Origin: Lentisphaerales bacterium
GTDB taxonomy: Bacteria; Verrucomicrobiota; Lentisphaeria; Lentisphaerales; Lentisphaeraceae
DNA: 64,000 bases
Assembly: GCA_022446985.1 (NCBI GenBank)
Contig: JAKVBD010000005.1
Coordinates: forward strand, 62,001 to 126,000
Direction: 5' to 3'
A program made the position numbers and the translations under genes. Positions 18,464-26,729 of this stretch are shown piece after piece; positions within the stretch are counted from its first letter, which is position 1, and the number at the start of each line of letters is the position of its first letter. Under the pieces are notes generated by a model that ran no database searches, was not told where the DNA came from, and was given only the letters and a program-made list of their open reading frames with translations.

Positions 18464-18907
18464 ATGGCGTCATTTGATCTTAGATTTGCAACTGAAAAAG
18501 ACATTTATCGTCTCTTTGAAATTTATAAAGAGGTATTTCGTTGGCGTATTGATCGCCTCTTTGTTTGGGCAGATGTCTGGCAAGAGAAGCGTTTCTTGTC
18601 AGAGTGGCCAAAGTATCTCACTGAAGTTGTAGAAATAAAAGGTGAAATTGTCGGTTTCATGCAAACCGAAGAAGACGAAAAAGGCCTTTTCCTGGCGAAC
18701 ATTGCTCTTAGTAGTGAGGCTCAAGGTAAAAAAGTGGGTGCGCAATTAATTGAGCTTTTAAAAAGGCGTTCAATTGATACTTCGCAAAGACTCCACTTAA
18801 GTGTTTTTAAAATCAATGAGCGAGCGCAGAGTTTTTATAGGTCTCATGGTTTTACTATGTATCTAGAGACAGATGACACTTATAAAATGGAATGGATTAA
18901 GAAATGA
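18464..18907 (+). CDS. GNAT-family N-acetyltransferase
   Basis: The 147-residue protein has the GNAT fold order. An N-terminal strand/helix (DLRFATEKDIYRLFEIYKE) precedes the central strand GEIVGFMQTEED, then LANIALSSEAQGKKVGAQLI with the acetyl-CoA pyrophosphate loop (Q-G-K-K-V-G), and finally INERAQSFYRSHGF, the usual C-terminal strand-helix. It transfers acetyl from acetyl-CoA to an amine; the acceptor is unknown. It is convergent with, and slightly overlaps, a broken membrane protein gene. Confidence 0.9.
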   Translation: MASFDLRFATEKDIYRLFEIYKEVFRWRIDRLFVWADVWQEKRFLSEWPKYLTEVVEIKGEIVGFMQTEEDEKGLFLANIALSSEAQGKKVGAQLIELLKRRSIDTSQRLHLSVFKINERAQSFYRSHGFTMYLETDDTYKMEWIKK

Positions 18908-19473
18908 TTTGGTTTTAGAGATGAACTTCATTTTCATTAAGACAGTTTGTAAATTTTTGCATACTTGGAACTCTATTATTTTCAGCAAGTAATCGTTTGT
19001 TTTTGTAACGTATACAGCTTCTTTGGGACGAGGGTCAGGAGAAATATCAGGTACACTTTGTTTACCATGTTTGTCAAAACTGGAGTTATCATACCCCAGT
19101 AAAATCTCAATTTCTTCAAGTTTATACGAAGTGTGAGGTGCTTTATTTCTTTGGAAAATTAGCTGGTTACTTTTTACTTCAAAGCTACGAGTATCTCTGC
19201 CGTAATTTTGAAGGCGGAGGCTTTCCCTATTGATTAGAAACACTCCAATAATCAAGAATGCAGCTCTGCCACAGGACTGGCAAGAGGCTCTTTTTTGAAG
19301 TCTATGCAAAAGAAAGTAATCGAAACACATAGAAAGATAACAGCTAAGAAAACCATATGTTTGTTTATCTGAAAAAGATATAGAAATTTTTTCTTGTTGA
19401 TGACTAACTCATAATCACCAGGTTTACCAAAGGATATTGAGTCAGGAAAATGAATTAAAGGTTGCTTGCACAT
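18863..19473 (-). pseudogene. Two-helix membrane protein, frameshifted
   Basis: The start at 19473 gives about 70 residues: a hydrophilic lead, then a hydrophobic helix (KHMVFLAVIFLCVSITFF). Near 19255 the reading moves to another frame, which supplies a second helix (AAFLIIGVFLIN) and a beta-rich tail (DTRSFEVKSNQLIFQR, KLEEIEILLGYDNSSF). Two close helices plus such a tail look like small bacterial PH-like membrane proteins. One base change would join the halves to about 190 residues. The 3' end runs into the GNAT gene. Family is a guess; the frameshift is clear from complementary coding character. Confidence 0.55.
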
Positions 19474-19521
19474 TTAAGGATGTTAGTTTGGGCTATAATT
19501 CTTTGATCATTATCTTTGCTT

Positions 19522-20820
19522 TTATAGGAAACCACGGCCTTTAACTTCAAGGTACTTATTAACGAGTTTGGCCGGTAGTTCTTGAGGTAGAGTATCAACG
19601 GCCATGACTTTCTGTTTTGATAGTTTGTTAAATATTTCTGTACGCTGCTTAAAGTATTTACTGACAGCACAATAGTTCAGGGCATCCTCAGTAGTATTTA
19701 TTTCTTTATTCAGAGTTTCATCGAGACTGTTTTCGCGCATTCCGGCAAATACAATTAGGTGTCGTTTACCAATTATCTTGAGAGCTCGAGTGAGATCTTC
19801 ACTGGCTTCTTCTCTGAGGTTAGAGATAACTACTACGAGGGCTCGTTTTTTGAGAAGTGTGAGGCTTTCAGTGGCGGCAGTGAGGTAATCTGGAGGATCT
19901 TGTGAAGGCTGAATGTCATAGACTGCATTTAGCAGGCGTTTTACATTTCCAATGGATTTTTGAGGTTTGAGCCAACGCTTTTTTCCTGCAAAAGTCATTA
20001 GACCAACAGCGTCACCCTGCCGCACGGCGACGTAAGTTAGCAAAAGCATAGCATTCAGGGCATTGTCAAAATGTGAAAGTTGGCCATCATGTGCCCGCAT
20101 GTTTCTACCACAATCGAGCAGAAAGAAAATTTGCTGATCCTGCTCTTGTTGATAATCTTTGGCAATAACTTTTTGAATACGACTGGTAGCTTTCCAATCG
20201 ACGCGGTTCAAACGATCCCCCTGACGGTACTCTCGCAATTGATTGAAGTCTGTGCCTTCACCACGTTTACGTTGTTTTAGGATTCCCATTTGAGCAAGTC
20301 GTTGTTCTGCGGCAAGTAATCCATATTTAACCACCTCTGCGTAATTTGGGTAAACCTTTATGGAAGATTGAACATCAAATTGACGATAAATATCCCAAAA
20401 GCCAAATTTTGATTTCAGTTTTATCTCGGTTTTTTCAAAATTAAATTCACCACGAGAATTTGGTATAATGGTATAGTCGATATAAGCATGTTGACCATAA
20501 TTCAGTTCTATCTCACGTGGTAGTTTAAGAGCACTCATGGAAGCTGGATAATGGTCTATAACTTCAAATTTTTGAAGCCAATCAGATTTATTTGTTATTT
20601 CTAGCTGAACCGGAGATTTAACACCAACAGGTAGAGTATGATTTATACTGCGAACTATTGAGAAATCGACATTTTTGCTTATATGGCGATCAACAAGTAG
20701 GACTATGACGTATATCAGAACAAGCCAGATGAAGCCCTTTTCTGCACTGAGTGCAGTTAGCAAAAATGCCGTAAGGGTCATCAGAAGTATTAAATTAATG
20801 GCTTGTCTGGAGGGTCGCAT
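19522..20820 (-). CDS. DUF58 domain protein
   Basis: The 432-residue protein has two N-terminal hydrophobic helices (about 8-25 and 28-43) and a beta-rich domain (50-150). The DUF58 core GTDFNQLREYRQGDRLNRVDWKA (short form: REYRQGDR..DWKA) is followed by a VWA-like fold with FLLDCGRNMR as the degenerate metal site. DUF58 proteins are partners of MoxR ATPases in envelope or complex assembly. Its start codon abuts the MoxR stop. It is the last gene of the seven-gene minus-strand operon. Confidence 0.92.
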   Translation of the reverse strand: MRPSRQAINLILLMTLTAFLLTALSAEKGFIWLVLIYVIVLLVDRHISKNVDFSIVRSINHTLPVGVKSPVQLEITNKSDWLQKFEVIDHYPASMSALKLPREIELNYGQHAYIDYTIIPNSRGEFNFEKTEIKLKSKFGFWDIYRQFDVQSSIKVYPNYAEVVKYGLLAAEQRLAQMGILKQRKRGEGTDFNQLREYRQGDRLNRVDWKATSRIQKVIAKDYQQEQDQQIFFLLDCGRNMRAHDGQLSHFDNALNAMLLLTYVAVRQGDAVGLMTFAGKKRWLKPQKSIGNVKRLLNAVYDIQPSQDPPDYLTAATESLTLLKKRALVVVISNLREEASEDLTRALKIIGKRHLIVFAGMRENSLDETLNKEINTTEDALNYCAVSKYFKQRTEIFNKLSKQKVMAVDTLPQELPAKLVNKYLEVKGRGFL

Positions 20821-21869
20821 TAAGATCTCGGAGCTTCGATTTTATCGAGTAAGTTTTCGAGGACCTGTTTTTTGGTTTTACCTTCAATTTCCAGTTCAGG
20901 TGTCAGACATATACGGTGAGTTAAACAAGGTATAGCCATTGATTTTATGTCATCTGGAGTGACAAAGCTTCTACCTGCCAGTAGTGCAGCTGCTTTGGCA
21001 ACGCGAATAAGAGAAATGGCTCCGCGCGGTCCTGCTCCAATGCTGATCCCAGGGAAGTCTCTTGTCGCTCTTATTATACGTACAGCATACTCAACTACCT
21101 GACGATCAATCAGTAGTGATGATGTGACTTTTTGGAGTTCTAAAATATTTTCCGGGCTGATAATTTGCGAGACTTCTTCAATGTGCAGCCCTTCAACACT
21201 ACGGCCAGTAGTGATATGTTCTACCATTTGTACTTCAAGGGCTTCTTCAGGGTAAGTAATGTCTACCTTGAGAAGGAAGCGGTCAAGTTGAGCTTCCGGT
21301 AAGGGGTATGTACCTTCCTGTTCAAGTGGATTTTGAGTAGCTAGAACCATAAATGGCGGCTCGACTTTGTGAGGTTCACCTTCAATTGTAACTTGTAACT
21401 CCTGCATAACTTCGAGCAGTGCAGCCTGTGTCTTTGCTGGTGCACGGTTTATCTCGTCTGCGAGGAGAAGGTTGGCAAATACAGGACCTTTGCGGATGAT
21501 AAACTCTTGATCTTTCATATTGTACATGGCATGTCCCATGACATCTGTCGGCATAAGGTCGGGCGTGAATTGAATTCTGTTAAAAATACCTCCAAAAGTT
21601 TTGCCAAGTGCATTTACCATAAGTGTTTTTCCCAAGCCGGGAACACCTTCTACCAATACATGACCGGCAGCTAAAAGAGCGGCCAGTATATGCGTGACGA
21701 CTTCATCTTGGCCAATGAGAGCTTTGCCAATTTCCCGACGAATATTTTGCACTTTGTTATACGCTTCTTGTACTTGACTGTCATCTATAGTTGGTGAAGA
21801 CGATGCCGTGAGTGACTCAGCAGCATCAAGGTTATGCTGTTCCTGGAGGCTTTCATTCAGTGAATTCAT
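20820..21869 (-). CDS. MoxR-family AAA+ ATPase
   Basis: The 349-residue ATPase has Walker A GVPGLGKT (75-82), Walker B LLLADEIN (134-141), sensor LATQNPLEQEGTYPLPEAQ and the C-terminal lid. The first 30 residues are a Ser/Thr-rich extension not seen in the second MoxR of this window. MoxR proteins act as chaperones that assemble or activate complexes, usually with VWA proteins. It overlaps the DUF4350 gene by 4 bases and abuts DUF58, so the set is co-translated. Confidence 0.95.
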   Translation of the reverse strand: MNSLNESLQEQHNLDAAESLTASSSPTIDDSQVQEAYNKVQNIRREIGKALIGQDEVVTHILAALLAAGHVLVEGVPGLGKTLMVNALGKTFGGIFNRIQFTPDLMPTDVMGHAMYNMKDQEFIIRKGPVFANLLLADEINRAPAKTQAALLEVMQELQVTIEGEPHKVEPPFMVLATQNPLEQEGTYPLPEAQLDRFLLKVDITYPEEALEVQMVEHITTGRSVEGLHIEEVSQIISPENILELQKVTSSLLIDRQVVEYAVRIIRATRDFPGISIGAGPRGAISLIRVAKAAALLAGRSFVTPDDIKSMAIPCLTHRICLTPELEIEGKTKKQVLENLLDKIEAPRS

Positions 21870-22999
21870 AAGTATCTCCTTAAATTTTGTAGAGTTTGTG
21901 TCGCTTCAGCGAGATTAAGTTCTTTTACCGGAGCCGTAAGAGCATTTGAAACTTCTTCTTCGTTCATACCGGTTAATTTAGACAATTCCCGGCCTAGTGC
22001 CCGGTGTTGAATGTGTGGAAAACTTTTTGAAAGATTATCAAGAACTGTTTGACGAAGTTCGGCATACAGACTATGACCATTATCAAGACGATGATAAAAA
22101 TGAGCTGTAGCTTTTATATGCTCCATAAGCTGTCGTCTAGATGTTAGATTTTTTACTAAGATTGGACCAAAACGGCGTGAACGGTTGGTGATGTACATGA
22201 TGACTAATAAGGTCAGGCAGAGGATTCCACTCATGGCATTTTTCCAAAGCCAGGAGTAAAGGCTTTCAACATTTTGTCCATAATAACAGTAGATATTCAT
22301 ATCTTCATAGTTATCTGGGCCAATCACTAGTTTGTATAGAAGAGAGGCATTTTTACCATCGTCAACTTTCTTGTTTTCAAATATGCCAAAGTCAGTAAAG
22401 AAGCTGATTAAACCTTCTCCAACATAAGTTTCGTAGAAGAGTGTTATGCCTTTATCTTTGATAATCAGATTATTTGCCTTTGAGCTTTTCAAATCTGGTA
22501 TCACACTATGAGTTGGTTCAAGCTCAGTTTCAAATTTCAGATCAGCAGAGAGATTATGGATAGTCGTTTGGATTGTGTCTTCGTATGCATCTGGAATTAT
22601 TTCTTTAACTTTTAAGAATCTTTTTAATTCTTCAGGAAAGGTATCGCTGTTGATATAACCCTTTTGTCTTATGCCAGTAATCAAGTGACCGCCAAGTTCC
22701 AGCCATTCTTCTAAGAACTCGATCTCCACTTTAGTTTTAGGCAGTGCCGAGATTGGACAGATAATGACACTGACATAATCTTCTTGCAGATGTGCCATAG
22801 AGAATGTACTGGATGATTGAACTCTATGACCAGTGTGCTCAAAGAGTTCTCCTGCAGCCAATAGCGAATTAATTCGAGCTTCTCCTTTAAAGCCAGTATA
22901 GACTCGTTTTGTTTTTGGAGAGAAGTTACTTACCAGGTACGCTATTATACCAATGGCAATTATACTAACTGCGGCGATGCCCCACTTTTTAGGAGTCAT
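21866..22999 (-). CDS. DUF4350-containing membrane protein
   Basis: The 377-residue protein has an N-terminal helix (about 7-24) and a GATase-like extracytoplasmic domain of the DUF4350 type (FKGEARINSLLAAGELFEHTGH, then SVIICPISALPKT and LEEWLELGGHLITG). A second helix (about 253-271) follows, then a cytoplasmic tail with LTSRRQLMEHIKATAHFYHR. DUF4350 proteins occur between DUF4129 and MoxR genes in this operon type. They are thought to serve in the envelope, but no activity is known to me. It overlaps its neighbours by 11 and 4 bases. Confidence 0.88.
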   Translation of the reverse strand: MTPKKWGIAAVSIIAIGIIAYLVSNFSPKTKRVYTGFKGEARINSLLAAGELFEHTGHRVQSSSTFSMAHLQEDYVSVIICPISALPKTKVEIEFLEEWLELGGHLITGIRQKGYINSDTFPEELKRFLKVKEIIPDAYEDTIQTTIHNLSADLKFETELEPTHSVIPDLKSSKANNLIIKDKGITLFYETYVGEGLISFFTDFGIFENKKVDDGKNASLLYKLVIGPDNYEDMNIYCYYGQNVESLYSWLWKNAMSGILCLTLLVIMYITNRSRRFGPILVKNLTSRRQLMEHIKATAHFYHRLDNGHSLYAELRQTVLDNLSKSFPHIQHRALGRELSKLTGMNEEEVSNALTAPVKELNLAEATQTLQNLRRYL

Positions 23000-24425
23000 T
23001 TAGATTCTCCTTGGTAAATAAGGTTTTCCAGGAGAGGCACAGGTTTTCGGAGGTAACAAGTTCTGGTTGACTGTGAGCATAAGCCAATTTTTGCCAGTTA
23101 AGAGTCAATTCTCTAAAGAAATCAACCACAGCAGTAGAACTGACTTGTTGAGTAACTGAGCGTAAACAATCTTCTTCTGTAAAGCCATTTTTCAGTTTAC
23201 AGTTGTGATTGTGAATCATGTTAGAAAGTGTAGCCCGGTATAGTAGTGAATAGGCTTCTCTGACTTGGCCATTTTTCAGTAGTTGCATTGAGCGTGCATA
23301 GACATCTTTGGGAATAGATTGCTTGCGTATATCCATGCCCATTATTCTTTCAGGAAGTTCTTCTTTATACTCCTGCTTTATTGAAGTCCTTTTGATTTTT
23401 GTTGCGCTATAAATGAGCCAGGCGATCAAACCTGTAAAAATAAGGATAGCCAGGATTTTAATTACAGAGGCGAACCACTCAGGCAAAACGGGGTCGTTGT
23501 CTTTATCTTGCTCTAGAAACCATTCGCTTTTATCTTCATATTCGCTGTATTTTTTATCAGCTTTGATTTCTTTAATTATTTTTTGTGGATCTTTGTTCTG
23601 AGCCATTATTTCCGAAGGTGTAAACAGGATTAGAGCCCCGAGAAAAAGCGGGAGTATCTTTGCTGTTTGTTTTAAGAATCGGTTAGCTAGACTTTTGAAT
23701 TGTAGTTCTATATCCCAGCCTTCTAAGTCAATGCGGCGATTGAGATAAAGACTAAAGCAAGCAGAACAGTAAAAAGGACGAATGGAAGCTACGATTATAA
23801 AGTATGAAATATAGCTTGTGTGGTAAAGAATCATTGGTAGCTCACCATAGACCATAGCATCTAGAGAACTTTCATCAAAACGTGTGTCTTGAAGCCTGAC
23901 AGAAAAAACTTCGCTTAGAATTAAGAGGCTGTATATGAAGATCCATTCAAAATGAACAAAGATTAAGCCGAAATTATTTGCAGTAGAAGCCGTTCGACGT
24001 TTTAATATTTCGATCCGCTGACTTTCCTTTTTCCCACTTAGGCCCTCGAGCTGCCATACCGGAAGTAGATAGGCCCGGCCCGGAGAAAAGCGGTGGATAA
24101 ACAGTTGCTTGAAGAAGCCTTTGTGCCATTCTTCCCCTAAGGCTTTTAAAGTAGTTCGGCAATCGGGTGGAGAGTTAAACACAGTACGGCTTACAACATA
24201 AAGAACAATTCTTTCTGCTACAGGAAGAAAAAACCAGAAGACGAAGCCAGCCAATGTTGGAGATATGTAAAATAATGGATAGCAGGCAATAAAAAGAGCA
24301 GTGCAAGCTATGAGCCAAGGTTTGTATATACTTTTAAAGTAGTTTCTGGTCATAGCAAATCCCAAATCTATGCTTTCCCAGTTTGTTCTCTTTCGTGCAG
24401 TTATATCAAGCTTGTCGAGTTCCAT
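22989..24425 (-). CDS. DUF4129-containing membrane protein
   Basis: I start this 478-residue protein at ATG 24425 because AGGA lies 7 bases before it; an upstream TTG would add 41 residues antisense in character to nothing known. Several helices in residues 20-250 are followed by a helix just before a DUF4129-like C-terminal domain (REAYSLLYRATLSNM, GFTEEDCLRSV, VVDFFRELTLNWQKLAYAH). It overlaps the upstream SpoIIM-like gene by 20 bases and the DUF4350 gene by 11 bases. Function is inferred only from the conserved operon: an envelope-associated MoxR complex. Confidence 0.85.
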   Translation of the reverse strand: MELDKLDITARKRTNWESIDLGFAMTRNYFKSIYKPWLIACTALFIACYPLFYISPTLAGFVFWFFLPVAERIVLYVVSRTVFNSPPDCRTTLKALGEEWHKGFFKQLFIHRFSPGRAYLLPVWQLEGLSGKKESQRIEILKRRTASTANNFGLIFVHFEWIFIYSLLILSEVFSVRLQDTRFDESSLDAMVYGELPMILYHTSYISYFIIVASIRPFYCSACFSLYLNRRIDLEGWDIELQFKSLANRFLKQTAKILPLFLGALILFTPSEIMAQNKDPQKIIKEIKADKKYSEYEDKSEWFLEQDKDNDPVLPEWFASVIKILAILIFTGLIAWLIYSATKIKRTSIKQEYKEELPERIMGMDIRKQSIPKDVYARSMQLLKNGQVREAYSLLYRATLSNMIHNHNCKLKNGFTEEDCLRSVTQQVSSTAVVDFFRELTLNWQKLAYAHSQPELVTSENLCLSWKTLFTKENLNDS

Positions 24426-25380
24426 ACCCACGTCCTGCAAATATGAAATAGAGAAAGACAAGAAGCCACAACAAGGCTCCCACTGTATATTTAGTACTGG
24501 CTGGTACTTGTGTTTGTGATGACCAAAAGGCTTCGATGAAAGAAGCAAGGAAAATCATAAATGAGGCTCCATAGAGCAGTCTCAAGCCATCTTTAGCGGA
24601 GTTCTTGAGACTTTCCATCCTGGTATGATTTCCGGGAGATATAATACCGTGGCCAAGCCTAAGCCCTGCAGCCCCGGATAGTAAAATACCGGTAATTTCA
24701 AGAGAACCATGTCCTATAACAAATGACCAGAAAGGCTCGATGTAGCCAACTGCTGTTATGTGGCCGGCAACAGCGCCTATGAAAATACCATTGAAAAGCA
24801 TGAAAAAAATCGAACCGACTCCAGCCAGAATTCCTCCCGCAAAACAGCGAAAGCTTATGCCTACATTGTTCATGATGTACAAACCCCACATCATGACTTC
24901 AGAATCAATATCAGAATCTTTGCCAAAGCGTTCTGCTGCCGGGTTGTACATAGCCTCGTACTCAGCGGCTTGCTCAGGAGTAACGATCATATAAGCCACA
25001 TGCGGATATTGTAAAATAACAAAAATCATGGCAATAAATGGAATGAAAAATAAAAGACTGGATAGAGTGACAAAACGCCATTCTTTTCTAACTAAGGCTG
25101 GAAAATCGCGAAGAAGATAAGCTGCGATATGATCGAGGGCTCTGTTGTCTGTTGAATAAAGCTGCTGGTGGCCACGTTGAGATAAGCTGCCAAGGTAATC
25201 AATCAGTTGTTGGCCATAACGCCTTTTTCTGGCTAAAGAGAGGTGCTGACATATGATTCTGTACTGAACAGGGAACTCTTGTAGCATTGAGTTTTGTTTA
25301 CGGTTTTCCAGAGACTCAAGCATTTGCTCAAAAGACTGCCACTGATCAGTGAAGGTAGTTTCAAATTGATTTTGCTTCAT
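24406..25380 (-). CDS. Stage II sporulation protein M family (DUF95) membrane protein
   Basis: The 324-residue protein has five or so helices and the family's signature run GISFRCFAGGILAGVGS followed by FMLFNGIFIGAV and FVIGHGSLEITGILLSGAAG. The name comes from a Bacillus engulfment protein; in non-sporulating bacteria such as this one the homologue travels with RDD, DUF58 and MoxR genes. I choose ATG 25380, which has AGGGAC 6 bases upstream; a start 8 codons earlier is also open. It overlaps RDD and DUF4129 genes by 20 bases each, a strong sign of translational coupling. Confidence 0.9.
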   Translation of the reverse strand: MKQNQFETTFTDQWQSFEQMLESLENRKQNSMLQEFPVQYRIICQHLSLARKRRYGQQLIDYLGSLSQRGHQQLYSTDNRALDHIAAYLLRDFPALVRKEWRFVTLSSLLFFIPFIAMIFVILQYPHVAYMIVTPEQAAEYEAMYNPAAERFGKDSDIDSEVMMWGLYIMNNVGISFRCFAGGILAGVGSIFFMLFNGIFIGAVAGHITAVGYIEPFWSFVIGHGSLEITGILLSGAAGLRLGHGIISPGNHTRMESLKNSAKDGLRLLYGASFMIFLASFIEAFWSSQTQVPASTKYTVGALLWLLVFLYFIFAGRGYGTRQA

Positions 25381-26062
25381 CGTGTCCCTGTATTCCTGCA
25401 GCATAGGCTTGTATGGATATTACAGCCTGAGGGCCCTCTTTCATATGAAGTGGCTGTAGTAGGTTTGCCAGTTCTTGTTGTCTGGCTTTTGAAAGTTGGT
25501 TCAGTTTTTCAGCATAAGCGAGAATTGCGCCTTCTTCAGAATAGGTGAGTTGAATAGGTGCAAAATCTGGCTCGATCTGTGGAATCTTCTGGCCTTGTTT
25601 TTGGTTTTCTGAGTAAACGACTATTGTCCCCGCAGCAAGGTCTCCGAGTCTTCGTGAAGATTTATCGATAAAGCTGGATAGCAGAGCAAAACCATAAAAG
25701 AATGGAAGGAAGTCGACAAAGCGCAAGAAATTTCGAATAAAGGAAGATTGCCAGCCAACAGCAACACCATTTGCTTCTATCACTTTTATAGCCAGTCTTT
25801 TTTTACCAGGTGTTTGGCCGTCATGTAAGACTTCAAAATAAATCGGGTAAAACCACTCAAGTAAAAACATGGTAATCATCATTAAACCTGTAGCTACACC
25901 CTCTGAAAATATGATAAAAAACAGAATAGCGGCAGGAAAGTAAATGGCACAGCGGATCATGAGATCTATGAACCAGGCCGCTGACCTGGCACTACAGCCC
26001 GACAAGCGGAAGTGAAGTAAGATTCCTTCCGGTGTCTCTACTTTATGAATTGTGTCGATCAA
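25361..26062 (-). CDS. RDD family membrane protein
   Basis: The 233-residue protein carries an RDD-like domain: SARSAAWFIDLMIR (the Asp helix), a second helix pair, then DGQTPGKKRLAIKV, which is the conserved GKR loop, and FLRFVDFLPFFYG. A cytoplasmic tail with SEEGAILAYAEKLNQLSKARQQ follows. RDD proteins are small membrane proteins, some with ion-exchange activity. Here the gene belongs to the MoxR operon, overlapping both neighbours (ATGA with the upstream gene). Confidence 0.9.
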   Translation of the reverse strand: MIDTIHKVETPEGILLHFRLSGCSARSAAWFIDLMIRCAIYFPAAILFFIIFSEGVATGLMMITMFLLEWFYPIYFEVLHDGQTPGKKRLAIKVIEANGVAVGWQSSFIRNFLRFVDFLPFFYGFALLSSFIDKSSRRLGDLAAGTIVVYSENQKQGQKIPQIEPDFAPIQLTYSEEGAILAYAEKLNQLSKARQQELANLLQPLHMKEGPQAVISIQAYAAGIQGHDEAKSI

Positions 26063-26526
26063 GCAGCAGTTTCTGCGTCTATGAGTTTATTTATCTTATG
26101 TTGTAGGTAGAATGCACTTAAAAAGAATACTCCTACACCGCTATATGGGGATTTGGATACACTTTCTAGACGATTCGCAAATTTAAAGAACCAGACAACA
26201 AGTAGTATGTAGATTGGCAGGTTAAGTAAATTAAGAGTTTGAACTAGATCCTCATTACCAGTGAAACCTGCAATAAAGCCGCCGGCAAATAGTACAATGT
26301 AGGCAATTGTCACAGTGAGTGTAAAGCCACTTGGAATAGCTTTTTCAGGAATCAATTGATTGAGAATTTTTGTTCTGGTTACAACCCAGTAAAATGGATA
26401 TACTCCAAATGTCACTATAGATAGTAATATGACTAGAAGTACAGATTTACGTTTAAATGATGAAACGGCTCTGTTTTCGTTTTCGATACTTGGATCTGCT
26501 TCAGATACAGCATATGGATTAGACAT
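26059..26526 (-). CDS. DUF4234-like small membrane protein
   Basis: The 155-residue protein starts with NPYAVSEAD, an N-terminal pattern frequent in small PVC membrane proteins. Four hydrophobic segments follow. ILLSIVTFGVYPFYWVV resembles the YPIYW signature of DUF4234. It is the first gene of the MoxR/DUF58 minus-strand operon and overlaps the RDD gene by 4 bases. Family match is by the single motif, so function is open. Confidence 0.7.
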   Translation of the reverse strand: MSNPYAVSEADPSIENENRAVSSFKRKSVLLVILLSIVTFGVYPFYWVVTRTKILNQLIPEKAIPSGFTLTVTIAYIVLFAGGFIAGFTGNEDLVQTLNLLNLPIYILLVVWFFKFANRLESVSKSPYSGVGVFFLSAFYLQHKINKLIDAETAA

Positions 26527-26678
26527 ATGAAACCCTTGTTTGTTTATTTATATAAAATGTCCCTTTGACAGGAAATAAATTCGGTTGGACTGTATGATTT
26601 TCAAATGCTGTCTATGGCATTTTTCGATATAAATGGAAATAAAATTTCTGTTGTACGTATTATTTTATCTACAAAATA

Positions 26679-26708
26679 AAAAAGGACGCCGGTTAAAGCG
26701 TCCTTTTT
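26679..26708 (-). terminator. Rho-independent terminator (works on either strand)
   Basis: The stem AAAAAGGACGC / GCGTCCTTTTT with an 8-base loop lies just downstream of the sulfatase stop (minus strand). It separates the sulfatase pair from the DUF4234-first operon, whose promoter must therefore lie between about 26527 and 26678. Confidence 0.9.
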
Positions 26709-26729
26709 AAGATTAATTTACTTAAGAAA

